This document shows, piece by piece, positions 32,811 through 42,918 of a stretch of 64,000 nucleotides of DNA. The stretch comes from Perognathus longimembris pacificus (lineage: Eukaryota > Chordata > Mammalia > Rodentia > Heteromyidae): the NCBI RefSeq assembly GCF_023159225.1, contig NC_063166.1, positions 49,655,149 to 49,719,148 on the forward strand, read 5' to 3'. The notes under the pieces were generated by a model. It searched no databases. It saw only the letters and a list, made by a program, of their open reading frames with translations, and was not told the origin of the DNA. Position numbers and translations under genes: made by a program. Each line of letters opens with the position of its first letter. Position 1 is the stretch's first letter.

Positions 32811-32854
32811 AGAGACAGACAGACAGGCAGGCAGGCAGACAGACAGACAGACAA
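32811..32854 (+). repeat. (GACA/GGCA)n microsatellite
   Basis: About 11 tetranucleotide units, GACA and GGCA, directly downstream of the B1 tail. Confidence 0.92.
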
Positions 32855-33521
32855 AGTCATGTGATACTATATTTAAAATAGATTTTCCCCCTTTCCCCCA
32901 TCTCTATTCAAAAGCCTAATTGTACCTGAAAAAAAAATCAGTATATCAGAAGACTTAAAATTTAAGACAAGTAATTTAATGGAAACTTCTTTAACTGAAG
33001 AGCTGTTTTTCAAGTAAGAATTTCTCTACATTCGGAAGTCCAGATCCAGGTCTGAATTCACTGCAAACCCCAAAGACTTTCCCACGTAGTCATCATGAGT
33101 ACAGTTTATGCCTCATTGAACCAAAGTAGCTGCCAGAGCTCACCAAAATTTCAAAGGATCCGGCTTTAAATGTAACAAGTCATTCAAAGAACAAACACCT
33201 CTGCCTCCCTCACATACCATGTCTTAAACTGTCTCCCACAGGCAGGGCTGCCACAAGGTAAAAAAAAAAAACACAACAACAACAAAAACAGAAAAAAAGC
33301 AAGTAGAATAGAGATCCTTTCTGGGGGGATAAATTTGCACTATGGTTTGGAAATGCACTCAAAGCGTGTTCTCTGAAACAGCAGCCCCCCCCACGTGGTT
33401 CTGGGGACCCAGATGGTTCAGTCATTAGTATTTGGAGAATATTTTGGCCAGGACCCCCCTCGAGGCAGATCAGCACCTTCTTGCTTCTAAGCAGTCAAGA
33501 GCAAAAAGGAAGCCTCTTTTT
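32855..33521. other. Unique sequence
   Basis: Nothing recognised apart from an A-rich tract at 33259-33299. Confidence 0.5.
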
Positions 33522-33748
33522 GCCAGGTGCCTGGGGTTCACACTTGTAATCCTAGCTACTTATGAGGCTGAGACTGGTTAAAAGACAGCTTGAAAAGGAA
33601 AATCAGTAAGACTCATATCTCTAATTAGCCACTAAAAAGTCAGAGCTGGAGCTGTAGCTCAAGTGATAGAGTTCTATTCTTGAGTGAAAAAAAGGTAAAA
33701 GACAGCACCTGGGCCCTAAGTTCCAGCCCAGGACCTGCACAAGTTAGA
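33522..33748 (+). repeat. Geo-type SINE, full length
   Basis: Head ('cacttgtaatcctagctact', 'gaggctgagactgg'), tail ('agctgtagctcaagtgatag') and end ('ccaggacctgcac'); moderately diverged. Confidence 0.88.
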
Positions 33749-33962
33749 AGGAATGAAGGAAGGAAGGAAGGGAGGGAGGAAGGAAGGAAGGAAGGAAGGA
33801 AGGAAGGAAGGAAGGAAGGAAGGAAGGAAGGAAGGAAGGAAGGAAGAAAGGAAGGAAGGAAGGGAGGGAGGGAGGGAGGGAGGGAGGGAGGGAGGGAGGG
33901 AGGGAGGGAGGGAGGAAGGAAGGAAGGAAGGAAGGGGGAAAGAGGTAGAGAAGAGAGGAGAG
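33749..33962 (+). repeat. (GGAA/GGGA)n array on a SINE tail
   Basis: About 210 bp, GGAA block, then GGGA block (33862-33912), then GGAA again; begins within 10 bp of the SINE end. Confidence 0.95.
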
Positions 33963-34221
33963 GTAAACAATAATGTTAAGCAAAAATAGACAATGTTAAA
34001 AACCATCATTTGACCCTCTGCATAATTTTGATTTGAAACTAAAAGTTCCATCAAAGTTGGGAATATTCAACACACTTGTAATACAAGAGGTTCAAGTTTA
34101 TCATTTGGTCTTGTTCACGTTTTTGAACCTATAGGTGGTTGTACTGTGTAGCTATACATATACATGTATTTATATATTTACATGTATAATATACACACTC
34201 ATAATATATGCAGTCATAACA
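33963..34221. other. Unique, AT-rich
   Basis: Nothing recognised; includes a TATA/TACA-rich stretch at 34153-34210. Confidence 0.5.
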
Positions 34222-34312
34222 CATGCACTTGCTAGATAGGAGCTGTACCACTTGAGCAACACCTCCAGCCTTGTTTTTTTGCTGGTTAGTTGGAGAGGTG
34301 TCTTCAGACTCC
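34222..34312 (-). repeat. Geo-type SINE fragment, antisense
   Basis: 'gtaccacttgagcaacacct' and 'tttgctggttagttggagag' are the reverse complement of the tail A-box region and the linker; both ends missing. Confidence 0.7.
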
Positions 34313-35049
34313 CAGTCTGTTCTCAAGGAGAATGATTAATGAGTGTCTTGGGGCTGTGAGCATGAACCCCATCAAGCAAGCCTCAAGTGTGTGAGCCCAT
34401 TTCTCCGCTGTTAGTTTGAGTCTTCTCTGATAACTGCCCTCTGAGACAATATGAAAGAAATAAAGAGGTGCAAAGCATAGATGAATTCTACTAGTACTAA
34501 AAATTAAGCAAAGTTAAAAGGAATATTTAGGGAATTATGTATTATTTTTCTTCTTTCCACATACTGAGCTGATGACTCTTTGGGGCTATTTGGCAAAATC
34601 GTCTCCCAGCCTTTTGTGGAATGGTTTACAGTGAGATACATAATGTACATAAAAATTTCAGTTTTGATACTGAGTGGAGAAATGAATGTTTGAGAAACGG
34701 AAAATATTCAAAGTCACAAAGGAAATAACATAGGCAGGTGAACTGCCAAATCCTTCAAGATGTCAAAGCACTTTGCCAGGCTGTGTTTTCTCTCCAGCAA
34801 CATCTGAACACTCACCCAAGTTGGGCGGGGGAGGGGTGACCCAATCAAACAACATCCCCCACAGTGGCAGGTGGCAGGGACCAGCTGGCCTTTCTGCAGT
34901 GTGTGTACCCAATGCCTGCCAAATGCATCCGTGCTGGCTGTGGTCATGCCAGGCCAACGCTGATCCCAGCATGCAGAGCTGTGGGACAGCACACAATGAT
35001 GACAAGGGCCTGTGGGAGGGGAGAGACAGAGCAACATGGATCTGCCTTC
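34313..35049. other. Unique sequence
   Basis: Nothing recognised. Four overlapping frames on both strands between 34714 and 35277 are mutually exclusive and run into the next SINE; none is a gene. Confidence 0.5.
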
Positions 35050-35060
35050 CCAAGGATTTT

Positions 35061-35756
35061 TTTTTTTATGCTAGTCCTAGGGATTGAACTCAGGGCCTGT
35101 GCACTGTCCCTGAGGGTTTTGTTTTGTTTTTATTTTTTTGTTTTGTTTTTAATACAAAGAAAAACCTCTTGCTTCCATTTCCTGGAGTCATTTTCAGTAA
35201 ATATTATCTTATATGATCAAGATGCACATAGGCATTGTGGCCCTCCTCCAAGTATCCTTTGGTCTCACTGTGTGTGAATGCCTAGAGTCCTGTATAATTC
35301 ATCATGTCCAGGGTATTTTAGATCTAGCTTCACCATATGAGACAAAATGTATGCCATTTGTGTCTTTGAGCTTTGTTCTAGATCCATCCATTTTCCTGCA
35401 AATGGCTTAATAATGTTCTTTCTAATGGCTGTGTAAAATTCCATTGTGTATAGGTCCCACCAGTTTTTGAGTCATTCATCTACTGTAGGACTTCTGGGCT
35501 GTTTCCATAACTAAGCTATTGTGAATAGTGAAGCAATAAACTTGGCTTGTGAAGTTCTAGCTAGATGCCTTGAGGTTCTTTTGCTCAAGGCTGGTGCTCT
35601 ACCACTTGAGCCAAATCTTCACTTATAGCTTTTTGCTGGTTAGTTGGAGAGGGAGTCTTTCAGACTTTTCTACACAGTCTGGCTTTGAACTGTGGTCCTT
35701 GGATTGTAGACTTCTGAGTAGCTAGGATGGCAGGCATGAGTCACCAGTGCCTGTCT
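35061..35756 (-). repeat. Geo-type SINE split by an L1 insertion
   Basis: Tail part at 35068-35117 ('gggattgaactcagggcctg', 'tgcactgtccctgag') and the rest at 35568-35756 ('ttttgctcaaggctggtgct', 'gtagctaggatggcaggcat') form one element. The host-site duplication 'ccaaggatttt' is exact at 35050-35060 and 35757-35767, so the two parts are one insertion later interrupted. Confidence 0.9.
35118..35567 (-). mobile_element. LINE-1 3' fragment, antisense, nested in a SINE
   Basis: Plus-strand 'aaaattccattgtgtatagg', 'catctactgtaggacttctg' and 'gaatagtgaagcaataaact' is the reverse complement of the end of L1 ORF2, with the 3' UTR toward 35150 and a T-rich (antisense poly(A)) start. Bordering SINE bases 'cctgaggg' and 'ccttgagg' may be its target duplication. 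About 450 bp, diverged. Confidence 0.85.
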
Positions 35757-36073
35757 CCAAGGATTTTATCTTAAATGAGGACCCTGCAGTCTACAACTAC
35801 TTCTTAATACATGCCTCGGCATGCCAAAGCAGTAATATTGTCATCAGATGATGCTGTTCTTATTTTCTTTCTGCTAACAAGATCGTGGCTCATTTGCTAT
35901 TTGAGTCACTTATGACAAGCTTAATAGTGTGCAGTATACAGAACTACTTAAGAAAAATCAAAGGAAGCATTTTCTCATGGTCAGGGTCAAGAACTTAAGT
36001 GACCAACATGCTATTTAGTTAAATAAGCTCTTAATGACTAACACATCAATCCTAGAAATCAAAAGCTATATAT

Positions 36074-36076
<3 letters not shown>

Positions 36077-36108
<32 letters not shown>
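36077..36108. repeat. (AC)16 microsatellite
   Basis: Pure array in AT-rich unique sequence, without an adjacent SINE. Confidence 0.95.
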
Positions 36109-36110
<2 letters not shown>

Positions 36111-36426
36111 ATATACAGGTCTACAAAATAAAGAACTTTAGAGGGTGTGTTGATCCAGGGAGGAACCTCCAAGTCATCTGTGAAAGAGAAAGGACTATTT
36201 CCTGTCTAGCACCATTAGCAGCTGCATTAGCATAGAAATGCCTTAGGTGACACATTTTATAAGTGTCCATGATGTGGGAGACTGGTGGGGTTGAGAAGGC
36301 CAAGACAGAAAAATTCTATCAACCTGGAAATAAAAATCAATAACGGGCACATGTCATTCACACCATTCATTCTTAATTGCTTCATAAAATGAAAGTCCAA
36401 GAGAACAAAGGCGTTTGCAGCACTAC

Positions 36427-36507
36427 CCCATTCAGGACACATCATGGGGCCCTCAGTGTGCACATCCCCATTCAGGAAATATCATGGGGCCCCTCAGTAG
36501 GCACATC
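36427..36507. repeat. Two-copy 40-bp tandem duplication
   Basis: 'cccattcaggacacatcatg...gtgcacat' and 'cccattcaggaaatatcatg...aggcacat' lie head to tail with period 40 and about six differences. Confidence 0.88.
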
Positions 36508-36665
36508 CTCTCCCTCCAGACCTCCAGACAGGAGAGGACAGAGTCCCACACCATATTAGGAATAATCATTGCTCTGTCACCTTACCACCCTATTGACTCA
36601 TCCCCTCACAAACGCACTTTATCCTTCTCAAAGTTCTTTCTCTGCTCGAAATCCATTGTTAGTTG

Positions 36666-36892
36666 ATTGCCAGTGGCTCACACTTGCAATCCTAGCTACT
36701 CAGAGGGCTGAGCTCTGAGGATTGAAATTCAAAGCCAGATCAGGCAGGAAAGTCTGTGAGACTCTTATCTCCAGTTAACCAGCAAAAAGCCAGAAATGGA
36801 ACTTTGGCTCAAAAGGTAGAGAGCTAGCTTTAAGGGAGAAAAAAAAAAGCTAGTGAACAGTCCCTAGGTCCTGAGTTCAAGCCCTAATACAG
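36666..36892 (+). repeat. Geo-type SINE, full length
   Basis: 'ccagtggctcacacttgcaa', 'ctactcagagggctgagctc', 'atctccagttaaccagcaaa', tail and 'gagttcaagccctaatacag' in order. Confidence 0.9.
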
Positions 36893-36909
36893 GTACACAC
36901 ACATACACA

Positions 36910-36950
<41 letters not shown>
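36893..36950 (+). repeat. (CA)n microsatellite on a SINE end
   Basis: Imperfect then pure CA array continuing directly from the SINE terminus. Confidence 0.95.
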
Positions 36951-36951
<1 letters not shown>

Positions 36952-37938
36952 TTGCTGTAGACGTCTGAATTTGGATCCCCAAAAAAATTCAACCCCCTCT
37001 GCAGAGTATGAAATTGACACTGAATACAGCCCTGCACTCATTGCTCAGTGCCTCTGTGGCACAGAATCCAATACCAAAGGACACCAACTGCTGGCATCTG
37101 GGACCTGGCCTTACATGTGAAAGCAGAAACTGCTGTCCTTGTTAAATGCCCTGGTCTCTCCATTCTTCCTCACAAGAACAAAGAGAGGTTCCCTCCCAAA
37201 TGTGTAAGGAGAAACCTACGTTAACAAGGCAAAGCAATTGTGTTGAAGATTTCTTCTCTCATGCCTCCACTCTTTCTCTAGCAAATCCAACTAAAAGAGG
37301 ATTATTTGCATTGTTGCCATGCCATGTAATTATAAGATAGAAGACGGTTTTCTGTTTTATCCCAAATTACTTTTATGAAGAACAAACCCTACTCCTTGGT
37401 AAGGTAGAACGACAATAGTTGAAGAATGGCTTTGATTTGGGCTGGCTAAATGAAGCAAGGTGATTAAGAATAAAACCCTGATAGGCCCATCCCCCTTGAT
37501 TTTTTGAGGAGCCATTTACATGTGTGAACAACACCCTGAACTTTTGCTTCATCTAGATCATTAAATCCCCTGAAAATGTTTTTCATGAATTAAGAATAGC
37601 CATTAGATGGTGAACATAATTAGCAAAAGATTCAGCTATGGAGTTCTTCAAATAGCTGAGCAAATATTATCTTGTGTAATTGTACTAATTCCCTATTATG
37701 CCTTCTCGTACACTGTTAGTCCTTTGCAGGAAACCTCACAGGCCAGAGAAAATTCTGGGTAAAGCAAAGAGCATAATTTCTTTAGGTGTCTTCTCCTTGT
37801 GCTAGGCCATGAGGAGTAACATCAGCCTTTCCAATATAAATCTCCATGTAACTCTGTGTAGAAGGCTAACAGCTTGTAAAAAAAAAAAAAAAAATCTAGG
37901 ATTCTCCTAAATGGTTCTGCTTGTTGTGTATGTGGAAT
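36951..37938. other. Unique sequence, possible conserved non-coding element at 37430-37740
   Basis: About 1 kb free of recognisable repeats. 37430-37740 is AT-rich but complex, with several homeodomain-type ATTA/TAAT cores ('gaacataattagcaaaag', 'catgaattaagaatag'). Constraint cannot be judged from one genome. Confidence 0.4.
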
Positions 37939-37977
37939 GGGGCGGGGGGGGGGGGGGGGGGGCGGGGATGGGGGCAG
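37939..37977 (+). repeat. G-run (19 G) and G-rich block
   Basis: An uninterrupted run of 19 G (37944-37962) flanked by further GGGG blocks; strong quadruplex-forming potential and a likely sequencing or assembly weak point. Confidence 0.9.
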
Positions 37978-37984
37978 GTAGAGT

Positions 37985-38052
37985 GTTGAAGCTTGAACTC
38001 ATGGCTTTGTGCATGCTAGAAGCACTCCACAATTGAAATACACTCCTGACCT
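37985..38052 (-). repeat. ID-like SINE fragment, antisense
   Basis: 'gcttgaactcatggctttgt' and 'gcatgctagaagcactccac' are the reverse complement of an ID B box and the 'gtgcttctagcatgc' loop. Confidence 0.65.
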
Positions 38053-38085
38053 GAACGTTTTATTTATGTGTTCATTTGTTTTTGC

Positions 38086-38318
38086 AGTATTGGGGCTTAA
38101 ACTTGGGGCCTCACTCACAGTCTTGCTTGGCTTCTTTGCTCAAGGCTAGCACTCTAACCATTTGAGCCATACCTCCACTTCCAGATTTTTGCTGACTAAT
38201 TAGAGATAAGAGTCTCATGGACTTTTCTACGTGAGCTGGCTACGGACCTCAATTCTCAGATCTTAGCTTTCTGAGTAGGAAGCTAAGGATTACAGGCATG
38301 AGCCATCAACACTTAGCT
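38086..38318 (-). repeat. Geo-type SINE, antisense
   Basis: 'gcttaaacttggggcctcac', 'tttgagccatacctccactt', 'gactaattagagataagagt', 'gattacaggcatgagccatc'. A 9-bp repeat ('aggaagcta' region near 38277) interrupts the usual 'gagtagctaggatt' text. Confidence 0.88.
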
Positions 38319-39764
38319 TTTTTTTGGAGGGGAGGGTTGGCTTTCTGCATACCAGACTAGAATTTAGCCACTAAACTCTACCTCCTACTGAGCATTTATT
38401 TAAAAGTTTATACTTTTCCAACACCATTTTAAGGCCTGAACCAATTGCTTTCCTAGTGATATGTTATCCCAAACACTGGACAGAAATCAAGCAATCCTTA
38501 CATCCTCTACTGCTTTTTTACTTTGTAGTCACAGTAAAACTAAGATTCTTCTCTAAGATGATGTTTTAAGGCAAAAAAAAAAAAAGGAAAAGGAAGAATA
38601 TGAATGAAAATTTCTACTCTTTACTTGCTTTTCTAAATCTAAAATGACTCCAGATTTGGGGACTGTCAACTTGATTGAAATTTTAGAGCCAGTTCTTCAG
38701 AGTGGATCCATGCTCAGGCCTTGTCCTTTGGGGCCTTTCCCCCCTTCCAAGGTACCTGACACCCTAAGAAGTGGCTGGACCATGGGAGAAGGAGCAACAG
38801 AGGAGTCTAGCAGAGGGACCCCAGGGAGCCATACTGCCAAGTTTGCTCCAACCTCCACCCCCAGGCATCTGTCCACACACATTCTCTGTTATGCTCTTTA
38901 CAAAAGCAAGGTTGAATTAAGTACACACATTCTTAGCCACCCACTGCCCCATCCCACCCCCTCCCCCACTCCCACAAATACAAACACTGTAATCTGTAAG
39001 GCTAGGAGTAAGTCCCACCCCCTTCACACTACTGTCTGTCAGCAGGATCCACCTGAGATTACAAAGGTTTCCAGCCAGCCAGTTCATGTTATCCTCACTA
39101 CAGGCTTTTCCCCTGTCTGAGGCACAGAAATATGATCATAGTATATGATGGAGGTGACCAAACTCTCACCTTTCAATGGAGGATAGAAAGGACAAGATTA
39201 GCTAAGAACCTGCTGAGAAGGAACTTCCTGGTGAAAGTGGAGGCTGGGGGACATGACTTACCAGCTAGGGATACTTACTATACAAAGTAATGCTTAATAC
39301 TGGCACTTAGAGTCATGAGCTCCAATAGCCAATGATAAGAGAGAATGGCACCAGCTCCAGGAGACAAAGTGAATTCACCTTTCCTCCACCTTTTGTTTCC
39401 TTCCCACATCGATGAGGGAGAGCTTTAATCCAATGACATGCAAATCCTAATCTCCTTCACAGGCATACATAGAGATAAAGCTTTGCCAGCTGTTAGGGAA
39501 TCCCTCGCTGTCAACTACTTAAGGAACATTAATCATTACACTGCATGCATAGAAATATTGAAGAGAAAGCTCACAGAGGCTAGACATGGGCCTCTCATAT
39601 AGGGAAACAATGTATGAAGCAAGTGCCAGAGAGATGGCACTCAATACAGTAGCAGCAAACACTCCTAAAGTGCTCACTAGATCTCATGTTCATGTAAGTG
39701 TTTTCCTACTCACAGTAACTCACTAAGTTTCATAAATGCCTGCAGACTGGTTGGGAGTCTGCCT
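38319..39764. other. Unique sequence
   Basis: About 1.4 kb with no recognised repeat. A 158-codon plus frame (38644-39120) is rich in Pro/Thr/His because of a C-rich stretch, and a minus frame overlaps it. I find no domain. An octamer-type motif 'atgcaaat' is at 39438-39445. Confidence 0.45.
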
Positions 39765-40040
39765 TTAAAGAAATCCCCAGGGTCCCCTACCTCCTGGCAT
39801 TCATACCCTTGTATAAACTCCACTCCTTCAATTGGGACTGGATTAAGGAAGAGAATATGACTCCAGGAATGAAGAGAATAAAGTAGAGGTAACAGGAAAT
39901 CGCTTCCAAGGTGAGGATACAGTGAGCTATAGATGTTCTCAGGGAAGCCCTCATTTACTCAGATTTTTTTTCTTATAAGTCCATGGCTTCTATGTCCTAA
40001 AATATATTTTTTTTCTTTTTCATTCCTTTTTAAATTTTTT

Positions 40041-40438
40041 TGCCAGTCTTGGGTCTTGGAAGTCAGGGCCTGAGCACTCTCCTGGCTTCTTGTTTGTTTG
40101 TTTGTTTTGGCCAGTCCTGGGGCTTGGACTCAGGGCCTGAGCACTGTCCCTGGCTTCTTCTTGCTCAAGGCTAGCACTCTGCCACTTGAGCCACAGCGCC
40201 ACTTCTGGCCATTTTCTGTATAGTGGTGCTGGGGAATCGAACCCAGGGCCTCCTGTATACGAGGCAAGCACTCTTGCCACTAGGCCATATCCCCAGCCCC
40301 TCTCCTGGCTTCTTTATGCTTAAGGCTAACACTACCTATTGAGCCACAGCACCACTTCCAGTTTTTTCTGTTTATGCGGTGCTGAGGAATCGAACCCAAT
40401 GCTTCAAGCATGCTAGGCAAGCACCACATTGCCAGCCC
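40041..40438 (-). repeat. Older IDL-Geo SINE, split by a younger copy
   Basis: Pieces 40041-40091 ('ccagtcttgggtcttggaag', 'cctgagcactctcctggctt') and 40315-40438 ('gaggaatcgaacccaatgct', 'gctaggcaagcaccacattg') join into one antisense IDL-Geo once the young copy is removed. Confidence 0.9.
40092..40299 (-). repeat. Young IDL-Geo SINE nested in an older IDL-Geo
   Basis: Complete antisense copy: T-rich (TTTG)n edge, 'gggcttggactcagggcctg', 'cttgagccacagcgccactt', 'gaatcgaacccagggcctcc', 'aggccatatccccagcccc'. The target duplication 'ctctcctggcttctt' is exact at 40077-40091 and 40300-40314. Confidence 0.95.
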
Positions 40439-40795
40439 GGAAGCCCTCTTTTATCCTCTAGCTTTGAAGAAAGACATCTGCTATGCTGTGAGCTGCCCTA
40501 TGGAGGGGCAGAGTCTAAGGCTGCTTCTGGTCAACAACTAGTAGGAAACGACGGCCTTTAATCCATCTGCCTGTAGGATGTAAGTCCTGCTCATAAGGAC
40601 ATCATGATGAGTTTGGGAAGAGGATCCTCTTCTCATGAGCCTTCAGCCCCCATGGATACTGTGTTTACAGCCCTTCAAGAGCTCAGAAATATCCAGATGT
40701 TTGACCCACAGAATCTATGAGATAATAAAAATTTTAAGCTGTAACATTTTGGAGAAATTGATATACAGCAACGGAGAGATAGCCAATTAATAGAT

Positions 40796-41124
40796 TTCAC
40801 AAAACAAGAAATGACCAAGTGAAAGGAGACTTACCAAAGACATAAAACCTCACTCCTGATCCTGTCTGTTGCTGTGCCTCGTGGGTGGCTACTTGCCCAT
40901 GATGTCTCTTTTGATTGGTATCCTGATGACTCTCTGTTTCTCCTGGCCTACTATCTTCCTAAATTTTTACTAGTCCACAATCTCAACTCCAAATATCCAC
41001 AAAAGGAAAAGACACTTGATGCAACTCCTGTGTTACCCATATCTAAGTCAACTTCCCTCATCTGCCTGAACCAAAATGTGGGAAGAATCCTAGCCATACA
41101 CAAATAGAGTTTGCCTTCTAAATC
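40796..41124. other. Unique sequence
   Basis: Nothing recognised; a 77-codon frame (40874-41107) has no identifiable homology. Confidence 0.5.
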
Positions 41125-41310
41125 AGCTGTTTTTACTCTTAGTCACATAAGAGAATCACTTAAGGAGCTTTTAAAAATCCTAGTGCCAGTGCTACCTCCT
41201 AGACCAATGAAATCACCAGCTATGACCAATCCGGGATAAGTTCAAGGATCTACAGTTTTTAGCAGGATGCAAGAAAGTGGATAATTAGATTCCAGGCACA
41301 GAATGGTGCA
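41125..41310. mobile_element. hAT-Charlie-type DNA transposon relic (MER3-like)
   Basis: 'agagaatcacttaaggagct', 'tttaaaaatcctagtgccag', 'ctagaccaatgaaatcacca' and then 'ggataattagattccaggca' follow the order of a short non-autonomous hAT element ('gaatcacctggggagctttt... accaattaaatcaga ... gtgattctaatgtgcag'). Diverged; the exact family is uncertain. Confidence 0.6.
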
Positions 41311-42659
41311 ACATCACTGTGCTGCGTGGTTGCTGGGTGCACTGTTAAATAAGGTCTGTGAAACACAAGGAACATACAGTCTGCATGTTGGGAATCACTA
41401 TAGTCTCCAGGCACAGGTTGCCATGTAGTGGAACTGATGGCCAGAAACTGTGTATTGTGGCCACAATCTAGGTTTTCCTACCTTCATGGTAATACCACTG
41501 TAACTTAGCACTAGGCTGCCTGGCTGGGTGATGTTTCCTAGCCTCCCTTAACAAGTAGGCATGACCATATGACCACATGCTGCAGTGGAGTATGAGAGGG
41601 GACGATGCATACAATGTTGGGGTCTAGAACCCAGTACTCTCTGAATTAATCTTTCCAGGAGTGGAGTTGTGACCCTGGAGCTCTCCATAATGACCCTGGG
41701 AACAGCAGAGGAACAAGAAGGAAAAGAACAATGCAGGCTCTGCCACTCAAGTTTCATCTGGACTGGTTTACTCTATAGCTAACTAAGCCACAATTCCGAA
41801 ATGGTCTCAAGATTCACTAGGGTAAACTTTTTAACGCTCTGTTCAGATTTCTCTTTAATAAAAGATTTACTGCTTAGCTCCTAGGAGTGCTGACTCCAGG
41901 CTCCTGCCAGGCCCTTCAGGAAAGTGTCTGACACAAACACTACCTAGTCTAAAGTCAGGGCTACTCCCAGGAAACCAATGTCCAGTGTTCTGTAAGGATA
42001 CAAAGGAATTTTGGCCAGGGGGACCATCTTAGATTATAAGGACCATACTACCCAAGTAGAAATGGTCAAATGAATATCTAAAAGACACCTGATCACCTGA
42101 CTTCTGGGAGATTCTTAAAGGCCCCCATCAGTCTCAACTTGCCCATTTCCATATATATACATATATATGAGAAACTTAAATATTAATATTTAGGCCATTG
42201 TATTAAAATTCCAATACTTACACTTCCAGTAATTACTCAGCAGGTATAACTCAGAGCACAAAAATGCAATATTCTCTATGTGAAAAAAATGAACAGATGT
42301 TTCTTAGAAAAGTAACAGACAAAAAGTAAATTTTTTTCTTTTGAAAGTAAATAAATTACACTTTGGCAATAGTTTCCAGCAGTCATGCAGTCTATCTTTG
42401 TTTCCCCCTTATATTATTTAGCCTGCCTCGGTTATTGGTGGGCTTAATGATTTATTCTTTCTACTTAACTCTATTCTCTAGTTTTTGGATATTCAGCTGG
42501 TGTTTCCTTTGTCATTTGAAAACGTTTACATCTGTTCTTCCTTTTTATGCTATGTAAATGAACAGAGTATTGTGGCAAAGTCCAGTGTATTCACCAACCG
42601 GGAAAGGTTTGATTAGAGCCCTATACCATCAGCACTCAGAAAAAGAACACACATCCCAC

Positions 42660-42662
<3 letters not shown>
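41311..42662. other. Unique sequence
   Basis: No clear repeat in 1.35 kb. 41840-41950, with 'ctctttaataaaagatttac', has the look of an old LTR polyadenylation region but is too weak to call. Confidence 0.45.

Positions 42663-42714
<52 letters not shown>
42663..42714. repeat. (TG)26 microsatellite on an antisense SINE end
   Basis: Pure TG array directly abutting the 3' end of the antisense Geo-type copy that follows; read on the minus strand it is the usual (CA)n SINE terminus. Confidence 0.95.
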
Positions 42715-42715
<1 letters not shown>

Positions 42716-42918
42716 CAATACTGGGGCTTGTGTCCTCTCGAGATTTTCACTTAAGGCAGGCACTCTACCACTTGAGCCACACCTCTGCTTCCAGCTTTCT
42801 TGCTGATTAGTTGGAGATAAGATTCTCATGGATTTTTCTGCCCCCAGTTGGCTGAGATGCTCAGATCTGAGCCTCCTGAGAAACTAGGATTATAGGTGTG
42901 GGTCACCAGTGCCCATCC
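42715..42918 (-). repeat. Geo-type SINE, antisense
   Basis: 'caatactggggcttgtgtcc', 'taccacttgagccacacctc', 'ttagttggagataagattct', 'ggattataggtgtgggtcac' in order. Confidence 0.9.

Larger units (their letters stand above)
35768..36665. other. Unique sequence with a CA array and a short tandem duplication
   Basis: No gene recognised; see 36077-36108 and 36427-36507. Confidence 0.5.
39765..40795 (+). mobile_element. Ancient LTR-like (MaLR-type?) element, interrupted by SINEs
   Basis: 39780-39950 ('gtcccctacctcctggcatt', 'catacccttgtataaactcc') and 40440-40795 ('gtgagctgccctatggagg', 'gacccacagaatctatgaga', 'taataaaaattttaagctgt') match, in order, an old mammalian LTR-like repeat I know from genomic sequence. 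The family name is uncertain. SINE insertions at 40041-40438 split it. A second copy is at 50445-50745. Confidence 0.55.

Noticed and set aside
38644..39120. 158-codon plus-strand frame
   Set aside because: Pro/Thr/His-rich because of a C-rich stretch. No domain or splice context, and an overlapping opposite-strand frame argues for composition.
41840..41950. LTR-like polyadenylation region
   Set aside because: Only an AATAAA-type motif in T-rich DNA, with no terminal repeats or family similarity.
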